NCBI RefSeq assembly: GCF_900105045.1
Contig: NZ_LT629739.1
Span: 2,232,001 to 2,296,000 of the forward strand
Direction: 5' to 3'
Length of the DNA: 64,000 nt
DNA from: Brevibacterium picturae
GTDB lineage: Bacteria; Actinomycetota; Actinomycetes; Actinomycetales; Brevibacteriaceae
The notes below the pieces were generated by a model. That model was not told the origin of the DNA. It worked only from the letters and a program-made list of their open reading frames with translations, and searched no databases. The translations under genes and the position numbers were made by a program. Positions 1 to 8,673 of this stretch are shown piece after piece (within the stretch, counting starts at the first letter, position 1; each line of letters begins with the position of its first letter).

Positions 1-1
1 C

Positions 2-262
2 AAGGTGGTGCTGGCCGTCAACGACGTCGAAGCTCTGTCCCGAGTCCGCGTCGAGGTCGACCTGCACGGTGAGTCCAACGCCGGATTCCACTTCGTGCCC
101 CGGGCCTACATCTCCATCGAAGGCGTCTCCGCCGACGATGCGGAGAAATATGCGGGCCGGGCCCATGCCCGGTGCCCGATCTCGAAACTGCTCAAGGGGC
201 AGGGAAGCCCTGTCATCGAGATCGAAGCATATAAGAACCCGGACAACTTCCAGCTCAGCTGA
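2..262 (+). CDS. OsmC/Ohr-family protein, C-terminal part (cut by window start)
   Basis: The reading frame is open from the first bases and ends at TGA 260-262; the true start lies outside the window. The tail contains AHARCPISKLLKG, which matches the second-cysteine helix of OsmC/Ohr peroxiredoxins (AHxxCPxSK), proteins that reduce organic hydroperoxides with a thiol pair. Only about 86 residues are visible, so the first catalytic cysteine cannot be checked. Its stop overlaps by 8 bases the stop of the convergent hydrolase gene. Confidence 0.6.
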   Translation, partial: KVVLAVNDVEALSRVRVEVDLHGESNAGFHFVPRAYISIEGVSADDAEKYAGRAHARCPISKLLKGQGSPVIEIEAYKNPDNFQLS

Positions 263-1172
263 GCTCGACGAGCGTGGCCCCCTCGGCACGCTCGGCCACC
301 TCGGCGGCAATCGATGCCAACTGCTCGGCCGCCTCGGCGGGATGGATCAGCCAACCCAAGTGAGATGAGGCCAGAGTGCGCACACGGTAGGGATTGTCGG
401 GTGTGAGATCGTCGCCGTCGCGGATCAACCGATCCTGCATCCTGAGGGGCAGGCTTCGATCCTCGCTGAGGCGGATGTACGTCCGGTCGATAATGCCCCA
501 GGTGTCGGCCTGCGCTCGATCCGATGCGTCCCCGATGTCGAGGTTCTCATCGGGCTGGAACGAGTTGAGGAATGTCCGGAACTCGTCCGGGCTGGCATCG
601 GCGCAGAAGAGCGACTGCATTCCCTCGAGCAGATTCGTATCGCGTGACCGGAAATTGCAGCGCAGGAGCCCGAGCTCCTGCGGGTCGCCGACCATGCCCG
701 AGGCGAGTGATGCCATGTCGACCTCAGCCATCTCAGGCTCAGCGTTGTATTCGGCGGTCTCGAGCACGACAGGAGCCCACGCGGACACATAGACCATGTG
801 GTCGATGAGTTCGGGATGCGCGTTCGCCGTCGCTGTCAGGGTGATGCCGCCTCGGCTGTGGGCGAGTGCGATGACCGGTCCCTGTTCCTTGGCCCTGGCC
901 AGCATATTGGCGAGGTGCTCCACGTTGTCCGCCAGGGTCACATCGCGCAGGTGTCCCGGTGCGGACGACATGTTCTCATGGTCCTGCGGTGCCTGGTAGC
1001 CGATCGGAAATGTCGCTTCGAAGCCGTGTCCCGGCAGATCGACCGCGGCCGAGAGTACCCCACGCAGGGCGAGCTCGGCGGACAGCGGTGCAAAGGTGAA
1101 GGAGTTGGCGAAGGCACCATGGACGAGGACGATTGTCGGAACGGTGCCGCCACTCTTCATTGAATGAGTCAT
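255..1172 (-). CDS. alpha/beta hydrolase
   Basis: A 305-residue cytoplasmic alpha/beta-hydrolase fold protein. The oxyanion-hole segment VLVHGAF is near residues 15-21. The nucleophile elbow AHSRGG puts the probable catalytic serine at about 106, and a late SSHLGW segment supplies a likely histidine near 271. The elbow has Ala where the usual first Gly of GxSxG sits, as in several esterase and methylesterase-like members. No signal peptide is visible. The substrate is unknown: this family includes esterases, lactonases and C-C hydrolases. It lies outside the catabolic island and is convergent with the OsmC-like gene, so a link to the island is not implied. An alternative start is the in-frame ATG four codons downstream. 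Confidence 0.75.
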   Translation of the reverse strand: MTHSMKSGGTVPTIVLVHGAFANSFTFAPLSAELALRGVLSAAVDLPGHGFEATFPIGYQAPQDHENMSSAPGHLRDVTLADNVEHLANMLARAKEQGPVIALAHSRGGITLTATANAHPELIDHMVYVSAWAPVVLETAEYNAEPEMAEVDMASLASGMVGDPQELGLLRCNFRSRDTNLLEGMQSLFCADASPDEFRTFLNSFQPDENLDIGDASDRAQADTWGIIDRTYIRLSEDRSLPLRMQDRLIRDGDDLTPDNPYRVRTLASSHLGWLIHPAEAAEQLASIAAEVAERAEGATLVELS

Positions 1173-1307
1173 GAACCCAGCTTAAGCCTCGCAGCATTCG
1201 CTACAGTGGTCACCGGGCGCCGAGTGTGAATGCCCGGCGTCGACAGTGCCGGCCGGGCACCCCACAGTGTGAGGGTGGGCCGCTGACGGGCCGGAGGGGG
1301 AGCAGTC

Positions 1308-1991
1308 GTGGACGTACAGGAAGCGGTCTTTCTTGCGCTCGACCTCACCGGCACTTTTGTATTCGCGGTCTCGGGAGTCCTATTGGCCGCCAGGCGGGGC
1401 TTCGATATCACCGGCGGTCTGGTCCTTGGGCTGATGACGGGCATCGGCGGGGGTATGATCCGCGACGTCCTCCTCGATCGGGTCCCCAACGCGCTCGGTC
1501 AGCCGATCTACCTGGCTCCGCCGCTCATTGCCACCCTGCTCATCTATCTCATCGGCAAGCACGTCTCGCGTGCGCGCATCTGGATCGTGACCTTCGATGC
1601 GATCGGGCTCGCCATCTTCAGCGTCACCGGGACGACGATCGCCCTCGGTGCGGAAGCGAACTACCCGGCGGCGCTGCTCATGGGCGCGCTGACGGCCTGC
1701 GGCGGCGGGCTCATGCGCGATGCGGTGGCCAGTGAGGACCCGGCGATCTTCATCGGCACCGATCTCTACCTCATTCCTGCCCTCTTCGGAGCCGGGCTGA
1801 CGATCCTCGCCGAGGTGACAGGACTTCTGGGCGGAGTGGTCTCGCTGGTCATCGCGGCCGCTGCCTTCGGCTTCCGTATGCTCGCCTGGAAGCTGCAGTG
1901 GCGGGTGCCGCAGCCGATGCGGCAGTGGTCCTACCGTGAGACCGGCCGCCGGATGAAGAAGCTCCCCTCGGTGTTCCGCAAGCCTGACTGA
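1308..1991 (+). CDS. TRIC-type (UPF0126) membrane channel protein
   Basis: A 227-residue membrane protein with seven hydrophobic segments in two repeats. Each repeat carries the family hallmark: GIGGGMIRD near residue 46 and ACGGGLMRD near 131. This is the bacterial TRIC cation channel family (YicG/UPF0126). It starts at GTG 1308 behind a strong purine-rich site (GGAGGGGGAGC). The C-terminal tail is basic (RRMKKLPSVFRKP). The gene is intact here, but a decayed copy of its last third is found at 61003-61141, just beyond the other end of the catabolic island. This makes the gene the probable boundary marker of the island rather than a pathway member. Confidence 0.85.
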   Translation: MDVQEAVFLALDLTGTFVFAVSGVLLAARRGFDITGGLVLGLMTGIGGGMIRDVLLDRVPNALGQPIYLAPPLIATLLIYLIGKHVSRARIWIVTFDAIGLAIFSVTGTTIALGAEANYPAALLMGALTACGGGLMRDAVASEDPAIFIGTDLYLIPALFGAGLTILAEVTGLLGGVVSLVIAAAAFGFRMLAWKLQWRVPQPMRQWSYRETGRRMKKLPSVFRKPD

Positions 1992-2079
1992 TCGCGAATG
2001 CGCGGCGAGCGCTCCCCTGCGCGCCGAGTCTGGACCGATCGTGAGTTCCATCAGTAGTTGGAACTTACGCAAATTAAAA

Positions 2080-2090
2080 TGGTATGATCA
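2080..2090. promoter_or_regulatory. probable GntR/FadR-type operator (degenerate copy)
   Basis: TGGTATGATCA, one mismatch in the right half of the island motif TGGTCNNACCA read as TGG-N5-CCA. It lies in an AT-rich stretch 53 bases before the flavodoxin start, and like the copy at 7554 it follows the sequence CAAATTAAA. Confidence 0.45.
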
Positions 2091-2142
2091 AAAGACAAGC
2101 ATTCACCTAGCGTCTGCGATATTTCAGGTTCAAAGGAGAAGC

Positions 2143-2610
2143 ATGAAGATCATCATCGTCTTTGGGACGGAAACGGGCGAGAGTGAGTTCGTCGCGGGTG
2201 ACATCTCAGATGCGCTGGGCGACAGGCATGAGGTGGTCGTTGAGAATATGAAGAACGTCGACATCGGCAGTCTGGACTTCAATGCCCTCTACATCGTTGT
2301 GTGTTCGACATACGGCGAAGGCGGAATGCCGAGCAGTGCCATGCCCTTCTACAAGGCGCTGTCGAAACGGCGTCCGAACCTCAGCTCCCTCAGCTATGCA
2401 ATGTTCGGACGAGGGGACTCGACCTATACCGAGACGTATAGCCAGGGCAGTGAGCACATCGATCGAATCCTCTCCGAACTCGGTGCTGTCCGATACGGAG
2501 AATATGGGCGTGAAGATGCCAGCGATTGGGACGCGCCCGAGGATCTTGCGATCGAGTGGGCCGAAGAGCTGATCGAGATCGTTGAGACCGGGAACGAAGG
2601 AGTTGCATAA
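2143..2610 (+). CDS. flavodoxin (probable P450 redox partner)
   Basis: A 155-residue short-chain flavodoxin that carries electrons through FMN. The N-terminal FMN phosphate loop is GTETGESE (residues 8-15). The loop CSTYGEGGMPSS and the later MFGRGDSTYTETYSQG contribute the flavin-stacking residues. The ATG at 2143 follows AAAGGAGAAGC. The stop overlaps the start of the flavodoxin reductase gene (TAATG at 2608), so the two are translationally coupled. This arrangement parallels the cindoxin/cindoxin-reductase type of P450 redox chain, and the only P450 in the island starts at 7433. A close paralogue is encoded at 17854-18318. The electron acceptor is inferred from context and has not been shown. 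Confidence 0.85.
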   Translation: MKIIIVFGTETGESEFVAGDISDALGDRHEVVVENMKNVDIGSLDFNALYIVVCSTYGEGGMPSSAMPFYKALSKRRPNLSSLSYAMFGRGDSTYTETYSQGSEHIDRILSELGAVRYGEYGREDASDWDAPEDLAIEWAEELIEIVETGNEGVA

Positions 2611-3806
2611 TGAGAGTAGTCATCGTCGGAGGGGGGCTGAGCGCGCTGCGCTCGGCTGAGAACCTGCGGAAGCGCGGCTTCGAAGGCGAAATCGTTGTCG
2701 TCGCAGATGAAGAGCACCTGCCTTACAACAGACCTCCACTGTCCAAGGAGTTCCTCTGGGGGGATGCCACGCAGGACGAACTTTCATTCGGTGTGCCGGC
2801 GGAAGACCCCGGGATCGAGTGGAAAGTCGGGCACAGTGTCATCTTTTCGAACCTGGAAGAGAAAACCCTCACTCTCAGGAATGGTGAGACGTTGACTTAT
2901 GATGGTCTCGTAGCAGCAACCGGAGTGAGCTCCCGGCGTCTGTCTATTCCCGGGCCGCAGGAAGGGCGCATCGTGCTACGGTCGCTCAACGATGCCATCT
3001 CGCTCAAGGAGAAATTGAAGCCCGGCGCACGTCTCGTGTGTCTTGGCGCCGGGTTCATCGGCTGCGAGGTCGCTCGTACGGCGCAGAGGGTCGGCTGCGA
3101 CGTCGATATCGTCGCCATCGATCCGGTACCAATGGTCGTGCCTCTCGGCAAAGACGTGGGCGCCGAGGTGCAGCGACGTCACGAAGCAGCCGGAGTTCGA
3201 TTCCACATGGGGCAGAGCATCGCGGAGATGCTCGGCCACGACCGCATCGAGGCCGTGAAACTCGACGACGGAACAGAGCTGCCTGCTGATTTTGTCCTCG
3301 AGACGGTTGGTTCGGTGCCCAACACCGAATGGCTCGCGGGTAACGCTCTGGATCTCAAGAATGGGGTGCTCACCGACGCGTACCTGCGTTGCGGCGGCAG
3401 GTCGGGAGTCGTGGCGGTTGGCGATGTCGCCCGGTTCGCCAATCCCATGTTCGCCGCTGATCCGCTCCGCATCGAGCACTGGCAGACAGCTATCGACACG
3501 ACTGTATTCGCCACGGCCACTCTCATGTCGGACCTGGGACTGACTGACGAGGAGCCCAAACCGGTGAGCATCATGCCGTGGTTCTGGTCGGATCAGGGAA
3601 ATGTCCGGATGACGTCCTACGGAATGTTGGGACTCGCCGATTCGACCGAGGTCGTAGAGGGAGAGATCACCGGTGAGTGTGCGGTCAGCTACCTCCGTGA
3701 TGGCGAGCAGGTCGGAATTCTCCTGATCGGGACCGAGATCAAACAACGTGGAGCACGCTTCAAGCGGCAGTTGGCTAAAACGAGAAGAGGGCTGACTGCC
3801 GTTTAG
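2610..3806 (+). CDS. FAD-dependent ferredoxin/flavodoxin reductase
   Basis: A 398-residue NAD(P)H reductase of the putidaredoxin-reductase/rubredoxin-reductase family. It has the FAD-binding GGGLSALRSAE at residues 6-16, YNRPPLSK in the active-site region, an NAD-binding GAGFIGCEVA near residue 148, and the FAD-ribityl signature VGDVARF near 272. The length is normal for the family (about 400). It is coupled by overlap to the flavodoxin gene, so its likely job is to reduce that flavodoxin for the P450. It could also feed the second flavodoxin. A hairpin just after the stop ends the two-gene operon. Confidence 0.85.
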   Translation: MRVVIVGGGLSALRSAENLRKRGFEGEIVVVADEEHLPYNRPPLSKEFLWGDATQDELSFGVPAEDPGIEWKVGHSVIFSNLEEKTLTLRNGETLTYDGLVAATGVSSRRLSIPGPQEGRIVLRSLNDAISLKEKLKPGARLVCLGAGFIGCEVARTAQRVGCDVDIVAIDPVPMVVPLGKDVGAEVQRRHEAAGVRFHMGQSIAEMLGHDRIEAVKLDDGTELPADFVLETVGSVPNTEWLAGNALDLKNGVLTDAYLRCGGRSGVVAVGDVARFANPMFAADPLRIEHWQTAIDTTVFATATLMSDLGLTDEEPKPVSIMPWFWSDQGNVRMTSYGMLGLADSTEVVEGEITGECAVSYLRDGEQVGILLIGTEIKQRGARFKRQLAKTRRGLTAV

Positions 3807-3869
3807 CTGTTAGTCAGTCACTCCGACTGCCAACGATGGCACGAGGTCTGACACCGAAGGAGCTCAAAG

Positions 3870-3906
3870 GAATCCGCCAGACGCAAATTGTGCGTTTGGC
3901 GGATTC
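3870..3906. terminator. bidirectional hairpin between convergent operons
   Basis: Arms of about 16 bases (GAATCCGCCA-G-ACGCA and TGCGT-T-TGGCGGATTC) around the loop AATTG, lying between the reductase stop at 3806 and the stop of the convergent acyl-CoA synthetase at 3942. Confidence 0.7.
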
Positions 3907-3941
3907 GGTGTAACTGCGAGTTGTTCAGAGCCCGGTTCGAC

Positions 3942-6095
3942 TCAGCCGTCGGCAAGGGTTGTGATGAGAATGTCGAGTCCTTCGACTCTGTCTTCGGACA
4001 CTGCAAGCGGGTTGACTTCCAGAGAAGCCAGCTTGTCGCCCAGGCCCACGGCTGCGGCCGCGATTCCGGCGACCGCATCCACAACACTGTCGAAATCGGC
4101 AGATCGGCGCCCACGATAGCCGTCGAGGATTCGACTGATCCGCAGTTCGCGAAGCATCGAGCTGATCTCATTCCGCGAAACCGGCAGGACGCGCAGGGCG
4201 CTGTCGTCCAAGATCTCTACCAGTTCTCCGCCTGCGGCAACGGCGAGAATCAAGCCCCATGAAGGGTCGCGGGTCACGCCGACCAACAGCTCGGTGCTGT
4301 GCCCGCGCATGGGACTGACCAACTGACCTTGGAGAGTCAACCCATGCTGGTCCGCACGGTCGGCAAGACGGTCGAATGCGGCCATCACCTCGGCGGGTGT
4401 GTGCAAATTGAGCGCCACGCCGCCGAGCTCAGTCTTGTGTGCGGCGCCAGCGGAGCACATCTTCAGGACGACCGGGCCACTGTAGGCCTCTGCGGCCCCG
4501 ATCGCCTCGTGGACGTCTGTAGCCAGTACTGTGGGCACGAACTCGACCCCGGCCGGGGCAACGAGCGCCCGTGCGTCGTACTCGCTTAGGGTCTCACCTG
4601 CCCGGATTGGGCGGATCGCCATCGGCTGCGGAGTGAGGGGCTCGGGGTCTCGTGCAGAACGTGCGGCCAACCATTTCGACCACCGGGCGATTGCCGACGC
4701 AGCTGTGACGAAACGCGCCACGCCCGGCATGACAATCTGGACGTTCAACTCGTCGCGCACTGTCCGAATGTATTCCGACTGGTCCTGATCGATCTGCGGG
4801 AATACTGCAATGGGGAGCCCGGTTTCAGCCGCGCATTCGCCGACTGCCCTGAAGGTGTCTATTCGTTGCTGCTCACCTTCGCGCGGCAGTGAGGTGACAA
4901 CCCCGAGCAGGCCCAATTGTGGTTGGTTTGCAGCGAATGCACGCAGCCCCTCTTTCCATGCCTCGGGATCGGCCAGGGCTCCTCCTGTCATGTCGAGGGG
5001 ATTCTGGGCTTGGCCGTAAGACGGTAGGAACTTCTCGATCCTTGCACGAGCAACATCATCGAGTGCTGGCAGAGAGAGTCCGGCGTCCTGTCCGAGGTCG
5101 GCTGTGATATCACAAGCACCGCCGGATGTAGAGAGCACACCGATTCCCGAACTCCGCAGCGGTCCTGTAGATGCGGCTAGATTGGCCGTGCAGACGAGGT
5201 CTTCAACTGTTTTGACGCGGATGACACCGTCTTGGCGCAGAACCGCGTCGATCACTCGGTCGTCGCCGACCAGAGCGCCGGTGTGCGCCTGTGCCGTCGC
5301 CGCTGCGAGCTGGCTCGAGCCGACCTTGAGGATGATGATCGGCTTGCCGACTTCCGCGGCGCATCGGGCGGCCTCGCGAAACGTCTGTGGGTCGCGGATG
5401 GTTTCGGCGAACACCGCGATGGCGCGGGTGTTCTCGTCTTCCACGAGGTATTGAATGCCTGCGGAGACGTCCACCATCGACTCGTTGCCTACGGTGATGA
5501 CGAAGCTGAAGCGAACGTCGTTGCGCGCGGCGTACGTGACGAGCGAGGAGCCGATGGCACCGCTCTGTGTGATCAGTCCGACGTGTCCGGGCGTAGTCGG
5601 CAACTCTAATCCCAGCGAACACGGCGCGACCCGGTCCCAGAGATTGGCGAAGCCGATGTGGTTCGGCCCCAGCAGGGTCATACCCCTGGAGCGAGCCTTC
5701 GCAACAAGCTCTTCCTGTCGCACCGCTCCCACCGGGCCCTCTTCAGCCCATCCTTGGCTGACGATGACTGCCGCGCGTGCGCCGGCGTCCGCAGCATCGT
5801 CGAGCGCCGAAACTGTAACATCCGCCGGAGTGAGCATAAATGCACAGTCGATCCCGCCGGGAATGTCGACGCAGCGCTTGACGGTTTGTTGGCCGTGCAC
5901 GATCTCCGTGCGGGGATTCACCAGCGGTAGCTCGGCGTCGGGAGCGACGCGGAGGAACTGCGTGTATGCACGACGAGAGAAGAGATTCTTGTCGCTTGCG
6001 CCGACGAACGCCACACGCTTCGGACGGAACAGCGCGTCGAGCTGTCTGATCTTCCCGTCCATCTCATCAGCGGACGATTCGGTTGGTGCTGTCAT
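3942..6095 (-). CDS. acyl-CoA synthetase, ADP-forming (acetate-CoA ligase-like)
   Basis: A 717-residue NDP-forming acyl-CoA synthetase that makes an acyl-CoA from acid, CoA and ATP through a phosphohistidine. A CoA-binding Rossmann domain is at the N terminus (PKRVAFVGAS near residue 25). The succinyl-CoA-synthetase-like domain carries AQAHTGALVG with the predicted phosphohistidine near 271. The C-terminal ATP-grasp domain contains GPVVLKMCSAGAAHKTELGGV. The ATG at 6095 is chosen because AGAAGGATTCCT precedes it; a further ATG lies ten codons upstream without a site. It follows the P450 gene on the same strand by about 120 bases, so both are probably one operon. It may activate the acid made from the P450 product; the substrate is inferred. 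Confidence 0.8.
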   Translation of the reverse strand: MTAPTESSADEMDGKIRQLDALFRPKRVAFVGASDKNLFSRRAYTQFLRVAPDAELPLVNPRTEIVHGQQTVKRCVDIPGGIDCAFMLTPADVTVSALDDAADAGARAAVIVSQGWAEEGPVGAVRQEELVAKARSRGMTLLGPNHIGFANLWDRVAPCSLGLELPTTPGHVGLITQSGAIGSSLVTYAARNDVRFSFVITVGNESMVDVSAGIQYLVEDENTRAIAVFAETIRDPQTFREAARCAAEVGKPIIILKVGSSQLAAATAQAHTGALVGDDRVIDAVLRQDGVIRVKTVEDLVCTANLAASTGPLRSSGIGVLSTSGGACDITADLGQDAGLSLPALDDVARARIEKFLPSYGQAQNPLDMTGGALADPEAWKEGLRAFAANQPQLGLLGVVTSLPREGEQQRIDTFRAVGECAAETGLPIAVFPQIDQDQSEYIRTVRDELNVQIVMPGVARFVTAASAIARWSKWLAARSARDPEPLTPQPMAIRPIRAGETLSEYDARALVAPAGVEFVPTVLATDVHEAIGAAEAYSGPVVLKMCSAGAAHKTELGGVALNLHTPAEVMAAFDRLADRADQHGLTLQGQLVSPMRGHSTELLVGVTRDPSWGLILAVAAGGELVEILDDSALRVLPVSRNEISSMLRELRISRILDGYRGRRSADFDSVVDAVAGIAAAAVGLGDKLASLEVNPLAVSEDRVEGLDILITTLADG

Positions 6096-6218
6096 AGGAA
6101 TCCTTCTGGTGAGAGTGATGGGCATTCGACTGAGTCTGCGTCATAGGCCGTTGTGGATCTATGGCATGAGTTCCTGCAGATATCTCGGTAGGCTAGACGA
6201 GTGCCGTGGCGGCGCTTC

Positions 6219-7433
6219 TCAGGTCAGGTGCGTGAGCTTGACCGGAATGTGACTCCACCCGGTGAAGAGATAGTGCCTCACCCTGGTGGGTTCGCCGACG
6301 ACGTCGAATCTGTACCCGCGGTCCAGCATGCGAGTAAAGAATGTCTGCACCTCCGCGCGGGCCAGGTGGGAGCCGAGGCAGAAGTGCACTCCGCTCCCGA
6401 AGCCCAAGTGCTGGTTGGATCCGTGGCGGTTGATGTCGAATGTGTCGGGGTCCTCGAATACCTCGGGATCGCGGTTGGCGCCATTGAAGAACAGAACGAC
6501 TCGGTCGCCTGCCTTGATGTGCTGGTCGCCGATGGTCATATCCTCGAGCGCTGTTCGCCGCATGGCGGCCACCGGCGAAACGAACCGAATCATCTCTTCG
6601 ACTGCGCGAATGACGAGGCCGTGGTCTTGTTGCATTTGCCTGAGAGCTTCAGGATTGTCATTGAGCGCGAGAATGCCGCCTGAGACCAAATGGCGTGTGG
6701 TTTCATTTCCGGCGGCAACCAGCACAATGTAGTAAGCGGCCAGTTGGCCCCATGAGAGTTTGCCGGTTTGGATCTCGGCGTTGGCGATGACGCTGACGAG
6801 GTCGTCCTGCGGAACTTCTCTGCGTTCCTCTGTGAGCTTCTTGAAATAGTCCATGACCTCATTGCGAGCTTCCTCGAGAGCTGCAGTGTCCACGCGTTCA
6901 TCGGGGTCGGAACTGGTCATCCGATTGGCCCAGTCGACCATCTTTGGGGCATCTTCCTTTGGTACACCGAGGACGCGAGCGATGACCATCATCGGCAGTC
7001 GAGCGGTGACGATGTCGACCAGATCGAACTCTCCCGGCTGCGCGGCAGAATCGTCGAGAAGGACGTCGACGATCTCCTCGATCGCCGATTGCCACTGTTT
7101 GATTTTGCGCGACCTCAAGAAGCTCATGGCAATCATCTTGAGTTCACCGTGCTCCGGGTCGTCCATGTTGTGGATGCTCGAGTATTTGCCCTCGACCTTG
7201 CGATCGACGACCTGGGTCCCCTGAGCTGACGACAGGCGAGCGTTGTCATTCGCCGCGTCCTTGACGCCTTGGTAGTCGGAGAGCGTCCAGAAGCCGGGGC
7301 CGTTGGCTGTTTCGGGGTTCCAATATGGTCGATCATAGGAGCGAGTAGCTGCGAGATTGTCCAGCGCAAGGCCGTCACCCAAAGCCTCGAGATCTAAGTG
7401 GTCAATTCTCGGCACGGTGTTGTCAACGGACAC
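6219..7433 (-). CDS. cytochrome P450
   Basis: A 404-residue soluble bacterial P450. The heme-ligand loop FGSGVHFCLGSHLAR puts the axial cysteine near residue 352. The I-helix proton-relay motif is AAGNETTR, and the K-helix ExxR is in EEMIRF. The AGNETTR motif is shared with the CYP108/111/124/125/142 group, which oxidises terpenes, alkyl chains and steroid side chains. It starts at GTG 7433 with GGAGG eight bases before. A flavodoxin and its reductase (2143-3806) are the probable electron donors; no ferredoxin gene is nearby. It is likely the entry oxygenase of the island, hydroxylating a hydrophobic substrate that the alcohol and aldehyde dehydrogenases at 14120-16663 then oxidise. The substrate cannot be told from sequence. 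Confidence 0.9.
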   Translation of the reverse strand: MSVDNTVPRIDHLDLEALGDGLALDNLAATRSYDRPYWNPETANGPGFWTLSDYQGVKDAANDNARLSSAQGTQVVDRKVEGKYSSIHNMDDPEHGELKMIAMSFLRSRKIKQWQSAIEEIVDVLLDDSAAQPGEFDLVDIVTARLPMMVIARVLGVPKEDAPKMVDWANRMTSSDPDERVDTAALEEARNEVMDYFKKLTEERREVPQDDLVSVIANAEIQTGKLSWGQLAAYYIVLVAAGNETTRHLVSGGILALNDNPEALRQMQQDHGLVIRAVEEMIRFVSPVAAMRRTALEDMTIGDQHIKAGDRVVLFFNGANRDPEVFEDPDTFDINRHGSNQHLGFGSGVHFCLGSHLARAEVQTFFTRMLDRGYRFDVVGEPTRVRHYLFTGWSHIPVKLTHLT

Positions 7434-7553
7434 TGGATTACCTCCATCGGTAGGTCAGCAGCCTCTTAGGGCGACTGATTCGTCCGCCCAGGTTCTCGGT
7501 ACTGCCAAAGGTACAGTCATGAGTCAGATGTGTCAATAGTTGTAGCAAATTAA

Positions 7554-7564
7554 AGGTCAGTCCA
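7554..7564. promoter_or_regulatory. probable GntR/FadR-type operator
   Basis: AGGTCAGTCCA, related to TGGTCNNACCA, in the divergent region between the P450 and the kinase gene. TAATAT at 7572-7577 just after it is a likely -10 box for the kinase operon. Confidence 0.5.
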
Positions 7565-7629
7565 AATATGCTAATATGAAACGAAGGGATTTGTCGATCC
7601 CGAAAGAATTGAACGAAAGGTTTGACGTG

Positions 7630-8673
7630 GTTTCTGAAGGTGAAGGTCATGGCCAGAGCAGCAACGTCCGACGATTGTTGGAGCACGCCTTAGGCGACGA
7701 GGCGGGGATTGGTGAAATTTCGCCGCTGGGCATCGGTGCAAGCGCCGACTCGTACCGTGTTTCACTGGATGGAGGGGAGCGCTGGCCGAAAAGCGTCGTC
7801 GTCAAGTTGCCGTCGCAAGATCCCACAGCCTCTCGAACTGCCATGCAGTTGGGTCTGTATGAACGCGAGGTCTGGTTCTACGAACAGCTAGGGACACGGC
7901 TGGAGCTTGATATTCCGCGCTTTTATCGTGCTATCGAATCAGACGGACTCCGTTCCGGGCTGATGATCGAGGACTTGAGCAGTACAACTGAAAGGCCGAA
8001 CCAACTGCAGAACGCGCAGCTCTCTACCGTCCGAGGGGCGATGTCGAACCTGGCCCGCCTGCAGGCACCCTATTGGGCTGACGGGGAGATGAGTCGAGAG
8101 CCGTGGCTCCACAAGCGGCTGGGGGTAGAAATTCCTCATATTCTTGATCGCATGCAGAAGTCATGGTCGACTTCGCGAAAGCGACTGTCCGGGGGATTCG
8201 AGCGTGAACAGTTGGAGGTCATCGACGTATTCGTCGAGAGAGCCGGTGATTGGGCCCGATCACTTCCAGGTCCGTTCTCGCTGACGCACCACGACTACCG
8301 ACTCGACAATATTCTCTTGGGCGACGGTCGGGCGATCATTCTCGATTGGCAGACCGTCGGGTGGGGTCCGCCGATGTTCGACGTGGCCTACCTACTCTCG
8401 ACATCGTGGGATCCGCGGCTGCGGAGGCAACATGAACGGGAACTGATCCGAGATCACGTCGAAGAATTGGGCGCCAATGGTGTGCGATGGGACTTCGAAC
8501 GAGCATGGGAGGCCTACCGGCGGTCGGCCTTCGCCACACTGCTGATGCTGGTTCCGCCGACAGGCAGCGTCAAGCAGGATGCCAGAACGGATACGATGTA
8601 CAAGAGACTGTTGGCGTTCGGAGCACAGCAGGTCCTGGACCTCGGTGCTCTCGAATTCCTGAAGGAGGTCTGA
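7630..8673 (+). CDS. APH-family phosphotransferase (possible hydroxyacyl-CoA kinase)
   Basis: A small-molecule kinase of the aminoglycoside phosphotransferase fold, 347 residues from GTG 7630. The catalytic loop is HHDYRLDN (Asp near 222) and the metal-binding motif is LDWQTVGWG (Asp near 239). VVVKLPSQ near the N terminus carries the ATP-binding lysine. An in-frame ATG at 7576 is possible, but it overlaps the likely -10 box and has no ribosome site, whereas 7630 follows GAAAGG. Family members in catabolic clusters, such as LvaA of levulinate degradation and the kinase domain of ACAD10/11, phosphorylate a hydroxyl of a hydroxyacyl-CoA so it can be eliminated. A similar role is inferred here. 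It is directly followed by an AttH-like gene, a pairing repeated at 49732-51845. Confidence 0.75.
   Translation, partial: VSEGEGHGQSSNVRRLLEHALGDEAGIGEISPLGIGASADSYRVSLDGGERWPKSVVVKLPSQDPTASRTAMQLGLYEREVWFYEQLGTRLELDIPRFYRAIESDGLRSGLMIEDLSSTTERPNQLQNAQLSTVRGAMSNLARLQAPYWADGEMSREPWLHKRLGVEIPHILDRMQKSWSTSRKRLSGGFEREQLEVIDVFVERAGDWARSLPGPFSLTHHDYRLDNILLGDGRAIILDWQTVGWGPPMFDVAYLLSTSWDPRLRRQHERELIRDHVEELGANGVRWDFERAWEAYRRSAFATLLMLVPPTGSVKQDARTDTMYKRLLAFGAQQVLDLGALEFLKEV

Noticed and set aside
6219..7433. Assignment of the P450 as a cineole hydroxylase (P450cin) because of the flavodoxin partner
   Set aside because: P450cin has an asparagine in place of the I-helix threonine, whereas this protein has the ordinary AGNETTR. 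The redox partner type alone does not fix the substrate.
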